From an uncultured Alphaproteobacteria bacterium (lineage in GTDB: Bacteria > Pseudomonadota > Alphaproteobacteria > Paracaedibacterales > CAIULA01): a stretch of 64,000 bases of DNA. A program made the position numbers and the translations under genes. A model generated the notes under the pieces. That model worked only from the letters and a program-made list of their open reading frames with translations, had not been told where the DNA came from and made no database searches. Every line of letters starts with the position of its first letter. Position 1 is the stretch's first letter. Shown here piece by piece: positions 36,592-45,847 of the stretch. Location: contig CAIULA010000033.1 of the NCBI GenBank assembly GCA_903899945.1, positions 62,001 to 126,000 on the forward strand, in the 5' to 3' direction.

Positions 36592-37389
36592 TTATCTGTA
36601 ATGACGATCCTCAAATAGTATTTGATTCGGTTCGAAATCAATTTGATGCTTTAACAGTTCGTACGTTTTCATAAAGTCCTGAGTTGTTGTTTTTATTAAA
36701 TCATCAAAATTTGAAACTACAAAATAGATTTCTTGATAGTCATCAATTTTATAATTGGTTCGCATCACGCGCGTTGAATCAAACCACAAACGATTGGGTT
36801 TAGGCGACTCAAGACAGTATTTGGATTCGCCAGCAGACGAAGCAATGCCGGATCCATAAATGCGAAGTCCCTTTGGAGTGTTAATTAAACCAAATTCAAC
36901 AGTGTACCAATAAAGGCGAGCTAGGTAATGAAGGCTATGATTGCCCAAGGCTTTTAATCCTGCTTTGCCGTAAGCCTCCATATAGTCCGCAAAAATGGGC
37001 TGGATTAAAAGGGGTACGTGTCCATAGATATCATGAAAAATATCCGGTTCTTGCAGGTAATCCAGTTGATCCAGCTGTCTTATGAAACAGGTTGATGGAA
37101 AGCATCGGTTTGCTAATAGGGTAAAAAAGATATCATCTGGAACCAACCCCTCAACGGCGACAATTTTCCAGCCGGTGGCTTTGGTTAAAATGTCGCTGAG
37201 TTCTCTAAAATCAGGAATTTTGTCGGGTTCAATTCCTAAATGGTCTACACCATAAAGAAACTCTGGGACAGCGCGGTCTTGCAGAATATCATGTTGGCGA
37301 TGAAAAAGGGTGCTCCAAATAGCATGCTGTTCGTTGCTGTAAGAGGACCAATTTTGGTCAATAAGATGATTTTGAATTGAAGGATCCAT
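36592..37389 (-). CDS. phhA: Phenylalanine 4-monooxygenase
   Basis: Iron- and pterin-dependent hydroxylase making tyrosine from phenylalanine. The facial triad is present: His119 and His124 in DIFHDIYGHVPLL and Glu165 in YWYTVEFGL. Substrate-binding IYGSGIASSAGES near 176 also matches. Length 265 equals the bacterial single-domain type. It could supply Tyr or start its degradation; no tetrahydropterin recycling gene (phhB) is adjacent. Followed by the DUF952 gene. Confidence 0.95.
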   Translation of the reverse strand: MDPSIQNHLIDQNWSSYSNEQHAIWSTLFHRQHDILQDRAVPEFLYGVDHLGIEPDKIPDFRELSDILTKATGWKIVAVEGLVPDDIFFTLLANRCFPSTCFIRQLDQLDYLQEPDIFHDIYGHVPLLIQPIFADYMEAYGKAGLKALGNHSLHYLARLYWYTVEFGLINTPKGLRIYGSGIASSAGESKYCLESPKPNRLWFDSTRVMRTNYKIDDYQEIYFVVSNFDDLIKTTTQDFMKTYELLKHQIDFEPNQILFEDRHYR

Positions 37390-37502
37390 CTTTGTGCCTT
37401 TGCGGATATTAAAAAGTCATCTGACATTATCTATTAAAGATAGTTAAAGATGCATTAAAATGCTTGACCCTTTCAATCAAAATAGTTAGGAATAAGAGAG
37501 GG

Positions 37503-37589
37503 GCCAGCTTGGTGGAATTGGTAGACACAACAGACTTAAAATCTGTCGCCCGTAAGGGCGTGCCGGTTCGAGTCCGGCAGCCGGCACCA
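37503..37589 (+). tRNA. tRNA-Leu(UAA)
   Basis: An 87-nt class II tRNA: D-arm GTGGAATTGGTAGACAC, anticodon stem-loop ACAGA-CTTAAAA-TCTGT (anticodon TAA), long variable arm CGCCC-GTAA-GGGCG, T-arm GCCGG-TTCGAGT-CCGGC, and an encoded CCA. The acceptor GCCAGCT/AGCCGGC pairs except for A4-C69, a mismatch worth noting. Free-standing, between phhA and the SIMPL gene. Confidence 0.96.
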
Positions 37590-37722
37590 CTCGTTCAGGG
37601 TGGAAACGGCCCTTAACTTTCCTTCAAGTAAAACAGATGCGCCATTGCTTAGTTATACGGATGCCTTAGTATCTGATACGTATCAAGTATTATACCTGAG
37701 CGAGAAGAAAAACAAAGGCAGA

Positions 37723-38460
37723 TCAATGCTCCAGGCTAAACGTCACTGTGCTGACGACTCTGATTTTTTTTTCTATGCTTCTTGCTTCGCTGTAATCATG
37801 GTTGTCGCCATAGGAATCTTTTCCGCTGATGCTAAAGGCTCCTTGATTAGCGCTGCGGATGTGTCCAACATGCGCACCTGAGTCATTAGCAAACTGAAGT
37901 GCGGCTTGACGGGCGCTTTTTGTAGCTTCGGCAATCATTTGGGGGCGAAGCTCAGCAAATCTAGTGTAATAAAACTGTGGATCACCTGAAATGATAATGC
38001 CTTTTTTAATTAATTCACCCAGTTCGCCGGTTGCTTTTTTGACTAAATCGACATCTGTTGTTCGAATGGATACAAAATCACCAAGAACATAGCGGTTTTG
38101 AACGTCTTTTGGTTCGCCGTAGTCACGGGCTAGTTTGTCAGTAACGTTGGTTGTTCCTGGCTTAATTTCTTCATTTTTGAATCCTTGGGATTTTAAAAAC
38201 GCGATAATGGCTTGTTTATCTGTTGCCATTTTTTGGTCCAAAGCCACAAGATCATCTCCGCTTGTTTTGAAATGAATGTCCCACGTAGATAAATCTGCTT
38301 TGACTTCACGTTCAGATAAGCCTTTAACAACGACAGTACGATCGTGTGTTTTAAAGTGTTCAATGGCTCTTCCGATAAAATATCCTCCAAATCCCGGTCC
38401 CAAAGCTATGGCTAGTCCGCAAGTGATAATGGTGATGCTGAGGCGTGTTCTATTGTTCAT
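37723..38460 (-). CDS. SIMPL-domain (DUF541) membrane-anchored protein
   Basis: The start is taken at ATG 38460 (MNNRTRLS); an upstream in-frame ATG at 38499 would add 13 residues before the membrane segment. Residues about 6-28 are one TM helix, then the SIMPL domain: VVVKGLSEREVKADLSTWDI, LKSQGFKNEEIKPG, and AATKSARQAALQFAN near the end. The family name comes from SIMPL/IRAK1BP1; bacterial members are periplasmic or anchored, with poorly known function. Length 245. Confidence 0.85.
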   Translation of the reverse strand: MNNRTRLSITIITCGLAIALGPGFGGYFIGRAIEHFKTHDRTVVVKGLSEREVKADLSTWDIHFKTSGDDLVALDQKMATDKQAIIAFLKSQGFKNEEIKPGTTNVTDKLARDYGEPKDVQNRYVLGDFVSIRTTDVDLVKKATGELGELIKKGIIISGDPQFYYTRFAELRPQMIAEATKSARQAALQFANDSGAHVGHIRSANQGAFSISGKDSYGDNHDYSEARSIEKKIRVVSTVTFSLEH

Positions 38461-38580
38461 AAGAATATCTTTCAGATTTTTGCATTTTCTTTCCCTCATA
38501 ATATAGTGTCTCCAGGCCCATTGTGGTAAAGAGATTTTGAAAAAACTTAAAAAAGTTAATCCTAATATACAAAATAAGTG

Positions 38581-38595
38581 TTAAATATCATTTAA
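38581..38595. promoter_or_regulatory. TTAA-N7-TTAA motif upstream of the phosphomannomutase gene
   Basis: TTAA-ATATCAT-TTAA, 50 bp upstream of the GTG start at 38646. It matches the CtrA consensus in form but the surrounding DNA is very AT-rich; low confidence. Confidence 0.2.
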
Positions 38596-38645
38596 TTTAC
38601 TCTTCGTCTTTACAGAGTTGCTCTCTTAACAAAAGGAATTAAAAA

Positions 38646-40013
38646 GTGTACGCCCTGAATCCAAAAATTTTACGTGAATACGATATCCGCGGAACCTTTG
38701 GCAAAAGTTTAACCCTAGAGGATGCTGCGGCACTTGGGCGCCGTTTTGCTGAAATGATGCGTGGGCAAGGTTTTGAAAACGTGTGTGTTGGCAGAGATGG
38801 ACGGTTAAGTTCTCCTGCGCTAGCACAGGCGCTTATCAATGGCCTTATTGAAGGCGGTGTCAACGTAAAGGATATTGGTGTTGGCCCAACACCAATGGTT
38901 TATTTTGGTGTTAAGCACTTAAAAACCGATGCAGGGATTATGGTGACAGGGTCCCATAACCCGCCAGAGGATAATGGTTTTAAGATGACCCTATATACCA
39001 GACCCTTTTTTGGTTCTGATATCCAAGGTCTAAGTAAATTAAAAGGTGATGCTGCGGCGATTCCTGGCATTCTTGAAACGATCAATATCGAAGCAGTTTA
39101 TACAGAACGTCTGCTAAAAGATTACCGTCCCGGTAAAAAGCCTTTGAAACTAGCTATTGATCCAGGGAATGGAGCCGCTGGTCATATTATAGAGCTCTTA
39201 ATGCAGTCAGGAAAGTTGAATGGCAAAGTGTTTGCTGTGAACACAGCAATTGATGGAAACTTCCCGGCCCATCATCCAGACCCAACAGTACCTGAAAATT
39301 TAAAAGAGCTGACAGCACTGGTTAAAGAACAGGGCTGTGATTTGGGAATAGCCTTTGATGGGGATGCTGATCGTATTGGCGTGATTGATGGTTTGGGGCG
39401 GATCTTGTGGGGTGATCAGTTGATGATCTTATGGTCACGGGACGTTTTAAAACGCCATCCTGGTGCCACCATTATAGCTGACGTTAAGGCAAGCCAATTA
39501 TTGTTTGATGATATTACGGCCCATGGTGGCAACGCTTTAATGGCTAAAACCGGACATTCTTTGATTAAATCAAAAATTGCTGAAACCAAGGCCATGCTTG
39601 CGGGTGAAATGAGTGGCCATATCTTTTTTGCAGATATCTATTATGGTTTTGATGATGCGTTGTATGCAGCCATTCGTCTTTTGAATATTTTGCATGACAG
39701 TGATCAGTCGTTAGCTGAGATTTTTGATCAAATTCCAAAACGCGTGAATACGCCCGAAATTCGCATCGAATGTGATGATGAACAAAAGTTTGCAGTTGTT
39801 GAAAAAGTACGTGATCAACTGACTAAGAATAACATTTCTTTAAATGATGTGGACGGGGTTCGTGTAAGCAGTTCTGACGGCTGGTGGCTTTTAAGAGCAT
39901 CAAACACCCAAGCGATTTTGGTGGCCAGGTGTGAATCCGACAGCGAGGCTGGGCTTTTGAGGTTGCAAGAGCAACTAGGATCTTATCTCAAACCGTTTGG
40001 ATTAGCTATATAA
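38646..40013 (+). CDS. Phosphomannomutase/phosphoglucomutase
   Basis: Alpha-D-phosphohexomutase of the AlgC type, interconverting mannose- or glucose-6-phosphate and the 1-phosphates for LPS or exopolysaccharide sugars. LREYDIRGTFG at the N-terminus; the phosphoserine loop VTGSHNPPEDNG near 100; the metal loop DGDADRIG near 238; the sugar loop GEMSGHIFFAD near 319; the phosphate loop RASNTQAILVARCES near the end. Length 455 is typical. GTG start at 38646 with AAAAGGAATT upstream. The dual specificity is inferred. A strong terminator follows. Confidence 0.93.
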   Translation: MYALNPKILREYDIRGTFGKSLTLEDAAALGRRFAEMMRGQGFENVCVGRDGRLSSPALAQALINGLIEGGVNVKDIGVGPTPMVYFGVKHLKTDAGIMVTGSHNPPEDNGFKMTLYTRPFFGSDIQGLSKLKGDAAAIPGILETINIEAVYTERLLKDYRPGKKPLKLAIDPGNGAAGHIIELLMQSGKLNGKVFAVNTAIDGNFPAHHPDPTVPENLKELTALVKEQGCDLGIAFDGDADRIGVIDGLGRILWGDQLMILWSRDVLKRHPGATIIADVKASQLLFDDITAHGGNALMAKTGHSLIKSKIAETKAMLAGEMSGHIFFADIYYGFDDALYAAIRLLNILHDSDQSLAEIFDQIPKRVNTPEIRIECDDEQKFAVVEKVRDQLTKNNISLNDVDGVRVSSSDGWWLLRASNTQAILVARCESDSEAGLLRLQEQLGSYLKPFGLAI

Positions 40014-40025
40014 CATAAAAAAAAA

Positions 40026-40054
40026 GCCCGGGAAAATTTTCCGGGCTTTTTTTT
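40026..40054. terminator. Strong bidirectional intrinsic terminator
   Basis: GCCCGG...AAAA and TTTTCCGGGC pair in a long GC-rich stem with one bulged G, flanked by A-runs on the left and a T-run of nine on the right. It separates the mutase gene from the convergent secreted gene and serves both. Confidence 0.85.
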
Positions 40055-40075
40055 TCAGGAGGAAACCGTTTTTAT

Positions 40076-40642
40076 TTATTGTATAACGACAGCGCCGGCT
40101 GGGATTTTTGTGACTTCTTTTTCAGTGGCACAATAAGCACATCTTTCTTCTGTGCTCGTTTCGGAAATGTTTTTAACGCCTTCTTCTTCTGTTAATTTAT
40201 TGAAACTAACGGCTAACAATTCAAACTGACGCCCTGATTTATCTGTATAATATGCAGTGGCTGCTTTTTTTGTTTTCAATTGTTCTACGATTGCTTGATG
40301 AGTTTTATCGTCAGAAATGTCTGAATTAATTTCCTTAACTCCTCTGCGGGACGCAACAACAATAAGCTTTCCGTTTTGCTTTTCCACACATATGAGTGGG
40401 TTTGTTCCAAGAGCGGTTTCTACTTCAAGCTCAGTGTCATCATTTTTGTTGCTCTCAAAACCATTGATTTTATGGATAGCTTCAGATTCTCCGGCTTTAA
40501 ACAGCTCTTTTACCTTTTTCATAACTTCACTCGATTCGGCACTGGCATCAGGTGGCGTCATGGACTCAACGACTTCTGAGTATGAAGGATGAGTCTGAAT
40601 GAAAAGGCAAGAAGCAAAAAGAATTTTTGTAAATAAGCGCAT
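40076..40642 (-). CDS. Secreted protein, 188 aa, unknown
   Basis: Signal peptide at residues 1-22 (MRLFTKILFASCLFIQTHPS, cleavage near SYS/EV). The mature protein is acidic and Ser/Glu/Lys-rich, with a CAYC pair near residue 169 that could bind metal or form a disulfide. AAAGGATACTTA stands upstream of the ATG. No domain recognised. It belongs to the series of exported orphans. Confidence 0.7.
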   Translation of the reverse strand: MRLFTKILFASCLFIQTHPSYSEVVESMTPPDASAESSEVMKKVKELFKAGESEAIHKINGFESNKNDDTELEVETALGTNPLICVEKQNGKLIVVASRRGVKEINSDISDDKTHQAIVEQLKTKKAATAYYTDKSGRQFELLAVSFNKLTEEEGVKNISETSTEERCAYCATEKEVTKIPAGAVVIQ

Positions 40643-40963
40643 AACTTTAAGTATCCTTTATTTATAATATTTTTTAAAGTTTTCCATAAATTAAGAAAAA
40701 ATTCAATAGGTTTTATGCAATATTGCAATAAATCTTTTCTTTTTTTGTGTGTTTGGGCAACAAAAGTCTTATGTGATGGGGGTGGGCACGGAATTATCAA
40801 TTCCAGAAATAGGGAAAAATTTTTAGAATTTCTTAATTTTATCAAAGAGTTATTAATGGATTTTACAATTATTCGTGCGCTGAATGATCGATTATGTTAT
40901 TTCTTGCGCACATCCTGGGCTTGCGTTATTAATCGTACAGGCTAGATTAAAGTTTTAAACATC
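40643..40963. other. 321-bp spacer without a supportable gene
   Basis: AT-rich sequence between divergent genes. Short open stretches exist on both strands but have no ribosome site, no similarity I recognise and poor coding character. It presumably holds the promoters of the secreted gene (left) and the oxidoreductase gene (right), but no convincing -35/-10 pair is visible. Confidence 0.4.
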
Positions 40964-41989
40964 ATGCTGAATTTTGGAATCATCTCGACGGCTAAGATTA
41001 ATCAAGATGCTATCCTTTTGCCTGTTTCCAAACGTGATGATGTTGTTGTTAAGGCAGTCGCCTCTAGAAACTTTGGTAAAGCAAAAAGTTATGCTAATGC
41101 TTGTGGAATTTCTACTTTTTATGGAAGTTATGAGGAATTACTAGAAGATCCAGGAATTGATGCTGTTTATATATCAACACCCAATGCGTTCCACGTAACG
41201 TGGGTTAAGGAGGCCTTACTAAAGAACAAGCATGTTCTTTGTGAAAAGCCGCTTTCACCTACATATTCAGAAACTCTTGATTTAATAAAATTGGCAAAAA
41301 GCCGAGGGCTTTTGCTAATGGAAGCAATGCACTACGTGTATCACCCTGCAGTCCGTCGGCTAATAAATGAATTACAAGATGGAAAATGGGGAGAAATTGA
41401 GAGCATTGTTGCGCAATTAGGTCTCAATACTCCTCCCGACGGGGACATCAGATATCGATCTGATCTTATGGGTGGATCTTTTATGCATTTAGGTTGTTAC
41501 TGTTTGCATTTCATTCAAAATATCTTAGATGCACCGCTTAGATTAGAAGGTCTTAGTGTGGAAAGAAAAGAAGAACAGAGTGCCGATATACTATCTATCG
41601 GCAATTTAAAGTCTGAAAAAGGGTTGTCTGAGTTCTTTTTCAAAACTACTTTTAAGGATAGGCATTTAAATTCTTTTGTTAAGATTCAAGGGACAAAAGG
41701 AAACCTAAAGATCGATTCTATTTTCAATCCTGTCTGCCCAAAAGGAAAGCGTTTTATTGATGTACTTGAAACGCGTTCTGACATTTCAAACATGTCTCAA
41801 CTGCCTTCTAATACTTTTTATCAGTCATGTTATGATTTTCAATTAGAAGCTTTTATGAATTCTCTTAATAGGGGTGATTTTACCCCTCTTGTGGATAGCC
41901 GTCATGCGGCTCTTCTTGAGCAGGGACAGGCGTTAATAAAACCTTTAGCGCCATTTCCTCATAGAGAAAAACTTCTTCTAGCTTCATAA
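40964..41989 (+). CDS. Gfo/Idh/MocA family oxidoreductase
   Basis: NAD(P)-dependent oxidoreductase on sugars or related substrates. The N-terminal nucleotide-binding part starts LNFGIISTAKINQ (a variant of GxGxxG), with VYISTPNAFHVTWVKEALLKNKHVLCEKP near 72-104 giving the family EKP motif, and the C-terminal substrate domain includes HLGCYCLH near 171. Length 341 is typical. Substrate unknown. It stands next to the prophage cluster but looks like a host gene. Confidence 0.88.
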   Translation: MLNFGIISTAKINQDAILLPVSKRDDVVVKAVASRNFGKAKSYANACGISTFYGSYEELLEDPGIDAVYISTPNAFHVTWVKEALLKNKHVLCEKPLSPTYSETLDLIKLAKSRGLLLMEAMHYVYHPAVRRLINELQDGKWGEIESIVAQLGLNTPPDGDIRYRSDLMGGSFMHLGCYCLHFIQNILDAPLRLEGLSVERKEEQSADILSIGNLKSEKGLSEFFFKTTFKDRHLNSFVKIQGTKGNLKIDSIFNPVCPKGKRFIDVLETRSDISNMSQLPSNTFYQSCYDFQLEAFMNSLNRGDFTPLVDSRHAALLEQGQALIKPLAPFPHREKLLLAS

Positions 41990-42151
41990 AAACCTTATGT
42001 AAATAATTTCGATAAAATTTGATGGGCATTTTTAAAATTTGCCATCTTTCAAAAAAACCGGTTATAAAAAGATATAATAGTTAATCTATTAGATACTTTC
42101 TCCTCTCCAAAATTTGTTTTTCCGCATCAAATGCAAAAGGAACACAAAGCC

Positions 42152-43369
42152 ATGAAAAAATGGATTCGATCATTCTTGTCTGAATCATTACAGTCACCTC
42201 CACTTTTAAAAAAGGCAAGTGGTGTAGCACCCTTGATTGCCTACAATTCGGTGGGAAGGCCGCTGTGGACACCCAAACGCTATGACACGCTGACTAAAGA
42301 GGGTTACCAAAGGAACGCGATTGTTTACAGATGCGTTAATCTGATCGCCCGTGGCGTTGCTAGTGTAGCTTGGCTTTTGTATGAACAAAAGCAACACGAA
42401 AAACATGAGCTTGAAAAACATCCTGTTTTGGATTTATTAAATTGCCCAAGTCCTTTTCAGGCCGGCTCTGCTTTTATGGAATCGGTTGTTGGATATCTGC
42501 TGTTGTCTGGAAACAGTTATATAGAAGCTGTTTTGGATGAAGATAAAGTTCCAATAGAACTTCATGCTTTAAGGCCTGACCGAATGCAAGTTATCCCTGG
42601 CAAAGGAGGGATGGTAGATGCTTTTGAATATTCGGTTGGCGGACATCGAAAACAGCTTAGCGTTGATTCGCTTTCGGGAAAATCAACTGTTCTTCATTTA
42701 AAAAGTTTTCACCCCCTAAATGATTGGTACGGTATGAGCCCGCTTGAGGCAGCAGGATGCTCAATTGACCAACATAATGAAGTGGGAAGTCACAATTTAG
42801 CCTTAATGCAAAATGGCGGCAGACCCTCTGGGGCGCTTTTGATAAAGCCAGGTCCCAGTGGGCAAACCTTAACTCAAGAACAAAGGGAAACCTTGCGGCA
42901 GGATTTAAAAGACGTTTATGCAGGCACTCAAAATGCAGGCAAGATCATGGTTTTTGAGGGTGAATGCGACTGGCGAGAAATGGGCTTATCACCAAAGGAT
43001 TTAGATTTTATCGAGGGTAAAAACCTTTCAGCGCGTGAGATCGCACAGGCTTTTGGAGTGCCACCTATGCTTGTCGGTGTGCCTGGAGATGCAACCTTTT
43101 CCAATTACAAAGAGGCTAGATTTCATTTGTGGGAAGATACCATCATGCCGCTTTTGGAATTTCTGGTTGCTGAATTTAATTTGTGGCTTTTACCGTATTT
43201 TGGTGAGGATCTGTGTTTAGGATACGACGTAGATTCAATCCCGGCCTTAGCTCCGCGACGCGAAGCTGCGTGGAATAAAATCGCCAATGCTGATTTCTTA
43301 ACACTGAACGAAAAACGCCATGCTGTTGGCTACAGCCCGATTGAAGGCGGGGATGTGCTTTCTTTTTAG
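42152..43369 (+). CDS. HK97-family phage portal protein
   Basis: Portal ring through which DNA enters the capsid. IVYRCVNLIARGVASVAWLLYE near residue 52, HPVLDLLNCPSP near 90, LSGNSYIEAV near 118 and a C-terminal REIAQAFGVPPMLVG and SNYKEARFHLWEDTIMPLLE block are typical. ATG 42152 has AAAAGGAAC ahead of it; ATG 42131 lies inside that site. Length 405. First phage gene here, with no terminase before it. Confidence 0.93.
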   Translation: MKKWIRSFLSESLQSPPLLKKASGVAPLIAYNSVGRPLWTPKRYDTLTKEGYQRNAIVYRCVNLIARGVASVAWLLYEQKQHEKHELEKHPVLDLLNCPSPFQAGSAFMESVVGYLLLSGNSYIEAVLDEDKVPIELHALRPDRMQVIPGKGGMVDAFEYSVGGHRKQLSVDSLSGKSTVLHLKSFHPLNDWYGMSPLEAAGCSIDQHNEVGSHNLALMQNGGRPSGALLIKPGPSGQTLTQEQRETLRQDLKDVYAGTQNAGKIMVFEGECDWREMGLSPKDLDFIEGKNLSAREIAQAFGVPPMLVGVPGDATFSNYKEARFHLWEDTIMPLLEFLVAEFNLWLLPYFGEDLCLGYDVDSIPALAPRREAAWNKIANADFLTLNEKRHAVGYSPIEGGDVLSF

Positions 43370-43413
43370 ATCGGCGGTCTTTCTCACTTCAAAACAACCC
43401 AAAGGAGATACTC

Positions 43414-43965
43414 ATGAATCACCTATACCCAGCTTTGTGCCTAAAAAGTTGTGAAGACGATGGCACTTTTTCAGGATATGCCAGTGTTTTTAATAACATA
43501 GACCTTCAACAAGAAGCCATTGCCAAGGGTGCTTTTAGCAAAACCCTGTATAATTGGCAGAGCCAAAACAAAATGCCAAAAATGCTTTGGCAGCATGACC
43601 CAAAATCACCGATCGGTAGATGGTTGGATATTTACGAGGATCAACACGGCTTGTTTGTAAAAGGTCAATTGCTACTTGATGTCTGTCAAGGCCGTGAGGC
43701 TTATGCGCTTCTTAAAGCAGGAATTCTAGATGGTCTATCGATTGGCTTTCAAGTTGTCAAAGCGCTGCGTCAAGATAAAGGGCGCGTTCTTCAAGAGGTC
43801 GATTTGCATGAAATTTCACTTGTGACATTTGCAGCGAATCCCAAAGCAAAAATTACATCGCATAAAGACTGGCTGAATCCTTATACCGTCGTCAACAAAT
43901 TAGTGCAAAGACTGAATGATTTGCAAGGCATGATGAGTATGCAGGAATTGCTCCAATTCTCTTAA
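43414..43965 (+). CDS. HK97-family prohead maturation protease
   Basis: Cleaves the capsid delta domain. FSGYASVFNNID near residue 19, LWQHDPKSPIGRW near 58 (His of the active site), ILDGLSIGFQV near 107 (Ser) and LHEISLVTFAANPKAKI near 131 are the family motifs. Length 183. AAAGGAGATACTC before the ATG is a strong site. It lies between portal and capsid as in HK97. Confidence 0.92.
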   Translation: MNHLYPALCLKSCEDDGTFSGYASVFNNIDLQQEAIAKGAFSKTLYNWQSQNKMPKMLWQHDPKSPIGRWLDIYEDQHGLFVKGQLLLDVCQGREAYALLKAGILDGLSIGFQVVKALRQDKGRVLQEVDLHEISLVTFAANPKAKITSHKDWLNPYTVVNKLVQRLNDLQGMMSMQELLQFS

Positions 43966-44036
43966 ACATCGAGGTTAAGAGAACCTCAGAGGAAGATCAA
44001 TCAATCTTCCATTTTATCTAAAGAAAGGAAAAATTC

Positions 44037-45149
44037 ATGGAAACAATGCAAACTTTTGAAAAGGTAGATCAGGCGATCCACAATTTAGAGACGAGCTTTA
44101 AGGCTTTTCAAGAAAAACAAGACAAACGATTCCAGCAGCTTTATGCAGCGGGACAAAGGCCTTTGCTTGGAATTGATTCAAATCAAAACTGCTCTCAAAA
44201 GCAAGCTTTTATAGACTATATCACATCTGGTCAAAGCAGTTTTCAAGAAAAAGCCTTAACCAGTGTTGAGGGGCCAACAGGTGGTTTTTTAATTCCCGCC
44301 GTTGTGACAGAGCGCATTGAAACGGCTTTGAATCGGATATCCCCTTTAAGGTCTTTGGCGCGCGTTACCAATATTTCAACCGACTCACTAGAGTTACTGA
44401 TTGATAAAGGAAATGCAGATGTGGGGTGGGTCAGTGAAACGGAAGAAAGAAAAGAAACCGAAACCCCAGAGCTTACTAAAGTCCGTATTCCAGTACACCA
44501 GATTTATGCTAAGCCCAGGGCCAGTCAGAAAATCCTTGATGATGCCAGCATCGATATTGAAAATTGGCTGGTTGGAAAGGTTGCTGAAAAAATGGCAGCT
44601 GCTGAAAATGCTGCGTTTATTCACGGTGATGGTGAAAACAAGCCAACTGGCTTTTTAAATTATGAGACGGTTCCTGTTGGTGAAGGATCTTGGGGCAAAT
44701 TAGAAAGCCTGGATACGGGGATGGATGGAAAATTTAAAAATACCGATGTTTTGTTAGATACTTTAAATGCTATGAAACCACAGTATTTGCACGGAGCAGT
44801 GTGGTTCATGTCGCGAAGTGCTGTTTCAGCCCTTCGTAAACTCAAAGATGAAATGGGTGGATATTCCCTTTGGCAACCAAGCCTTGTTGCAGGCTCTCCT
44901 GACAGTCTTTTGGGTTATCCAATCGTTATTAGCGATGATATGCCTGCATTGGTTGAAGGAAAAAGCAGCAGGTCTGTGGTTTTTGCCAACTTTTACGAGG
45001 CATATCAAATCGTAGATAGAGCCTCTTTACATGTCCTAAGAGATCCTTATAGCGCAAAGCCATATGTCGAGTTTTATGTAACCAAACGTATTGGTGGTGA
45101 CGTCGTTAATTTTGATGCCATTAAGGTTATCAATTTTAAAGGAGATTAA
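44037..45149 (+). CDS. HK97-family major capsid protein
   Basis: The N-terminal 65 residues are a helical, coiled-coil delta domain, expected to be removed by the protease; the capsid fold starts near LTSVEGPTGGFLIPAVVTERI (residue about 80). ELLIDKGNADVGWVSETEERKET and the later GYPIVISDDMP and VVFANFYEAYQIVDR match the family. Length 370. AAAGGAAAAATTC precedes the ATG. An intact frame suggests the head can still be made. Confidence 0.94.
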   Translation: METMQTFEKVDQAIHNLETSFKAFQEKQDKRFQQLYAAGQRPLLGIDSNQNCSQKQAFIDYITSGQSSFQEKALTSVEGPTGGFLIPAVVTERIETALNRISPLRSLARVTNISTDSLELLIDKGNADVGWVSETEERKETETPELTKVRIPVHQIYAKPRASQKILDDASIDIENWLVGKVAEKMAAAENAAFIHGDGENKPTGFLNYETVPVGEGSWGKLESLDTGMDGKFKNTDVLLDTLNAMKPQYLHGAVWFMSRSAVSALRKLKDEMGGYSLWQPSLVAGSPDSLLGYPIVISDDMPALVEGKSSRSVVFANFYEAYQIVDRASLHVLRDPYSAKPYVEFYVTKRIGGDVVNFDAIKVINFKGD

Positions 45150-45152
45150 TTG

Positions 45153-45464
45153 ATGCCCATTCCTTCAGATTCTCTTGAGGCAGACATAGTCAGTTTAAAA
45201 GAGGTCAAGGCGCATTTGCGTCTTGATTCTCTTGATGAGGATGACTACTTAAAATATTTGATTTTGGCGGCGACTGACCACGTTGAACAATGTTTAGATA
45301 AATCTCTTAGTGATTTTGGTCCAAAATACATTCCAGCTAGTATCAAACATTCCATCTTATTGTTGATTGCGGATTTCTATGAGAACCGCACAACAACGAC
45401 AATTCAAAATCAGACCCTTTTTCAGTCATTACTGGCCCCTTATCGTGCAGTGAGGTTGTCATGA
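45153..45464 (+). CDS. Phage head-tail connector (gp6-like)
   Basis: SLKEVKAHLRLDSLDEDDYLKYLI near residue 17 and VEQCLDKSLS are the classic start of the DNA-packaging/connector adaptor family. Length 103 from ATG 45153, which has GGAG 8 nt upstream (a TTG at 45150 is less likely). It overlaps the next gene by 4 nt (ATGA). Confidence 0.85.
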   Translation: MPIPSDSLEADIVSLKEVKAHLRLDSLDEDDYLKYLILAATDHVEQCLDKSLSDFGPKYIPASIKHSILLLIADFYENRTTTTIQNQTLFQSLLAPYRAVRLS

Positions 45465-45847
45465 GTGTGACAAAAAGATCACATTCAATAGGTGATTTTC
45501 GTCATAGAATTGTCTTGCTTTATCGAAAAAATATCGAAAATATCGATGGATACATCGAGGAAGTAGATCAGGAGATCGCTTCTGTTTGGGCTAAAATTGA
45601 ACCAATCTCTGGTTTTTTAAGGGATAATCAGGACTTATGGCATAACCTAAAAACGAAAAAAATCGATGGAATGTTTAAAATAATCATGCGAAATAATGAT
45701 AACAGAATTGATAGACATGCATATCTAAACGCGCTACGCTGGAATCATAAAATTTTAGATATATTAATTCCTTTCCAGATCTATGAGAATGGAAAATGGA
45801 TAGAGGGAATAGCGGTAGAGTACAGGAAGGGGAGCGAGAATGGCTGA
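45461..45847 (+). CDS. Phage head closure protein
   Basis: A 128-residue protein with the head-tail adaptor layout: IGDFRHRIVLLYR at the start, IASVWAKIEPISG near 40 and a C-terminal beta-barrel part (HAYLNALRWNHKILDI). Similar to SPP1 gp16-type and Rhodobacter GTA adaptor genes in size and place. Coupled by overlap to both neighbours. Confidence 0.8.
   Translation: MSVTKRSHSIGDFRHRIVLLYRKNIENIDGYIEEVDQEIASVWAKIEPISGFLRDNQDLWHNLKTKKIDGMFKIIMRNNDNRIDRHAYLNALRWNHKILDILIPFQIYENGKWIEGIAVEYRKGSENG

Noticed and set aside
40558-40845. Minus-strand open frame of 95 codons starting in the spacer
   Set aside because: Overlaps the start of the better-supported 188-aa secreted gene in another frame and has no coding character.
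40715-40945. Plus-strand open frame of 76 codons before the oxidoreductase
   Set aside because: No ribosome site, no recognisable similarity, AT-rich spacer composition.
42000-42151. Terminase or attachment site at the left edge of the phage cluster
   Set aside because: The sequence between the oxidoreductase stop and the portal start is too short for a gene, and no duplicated att-like sequence at the right border was found.
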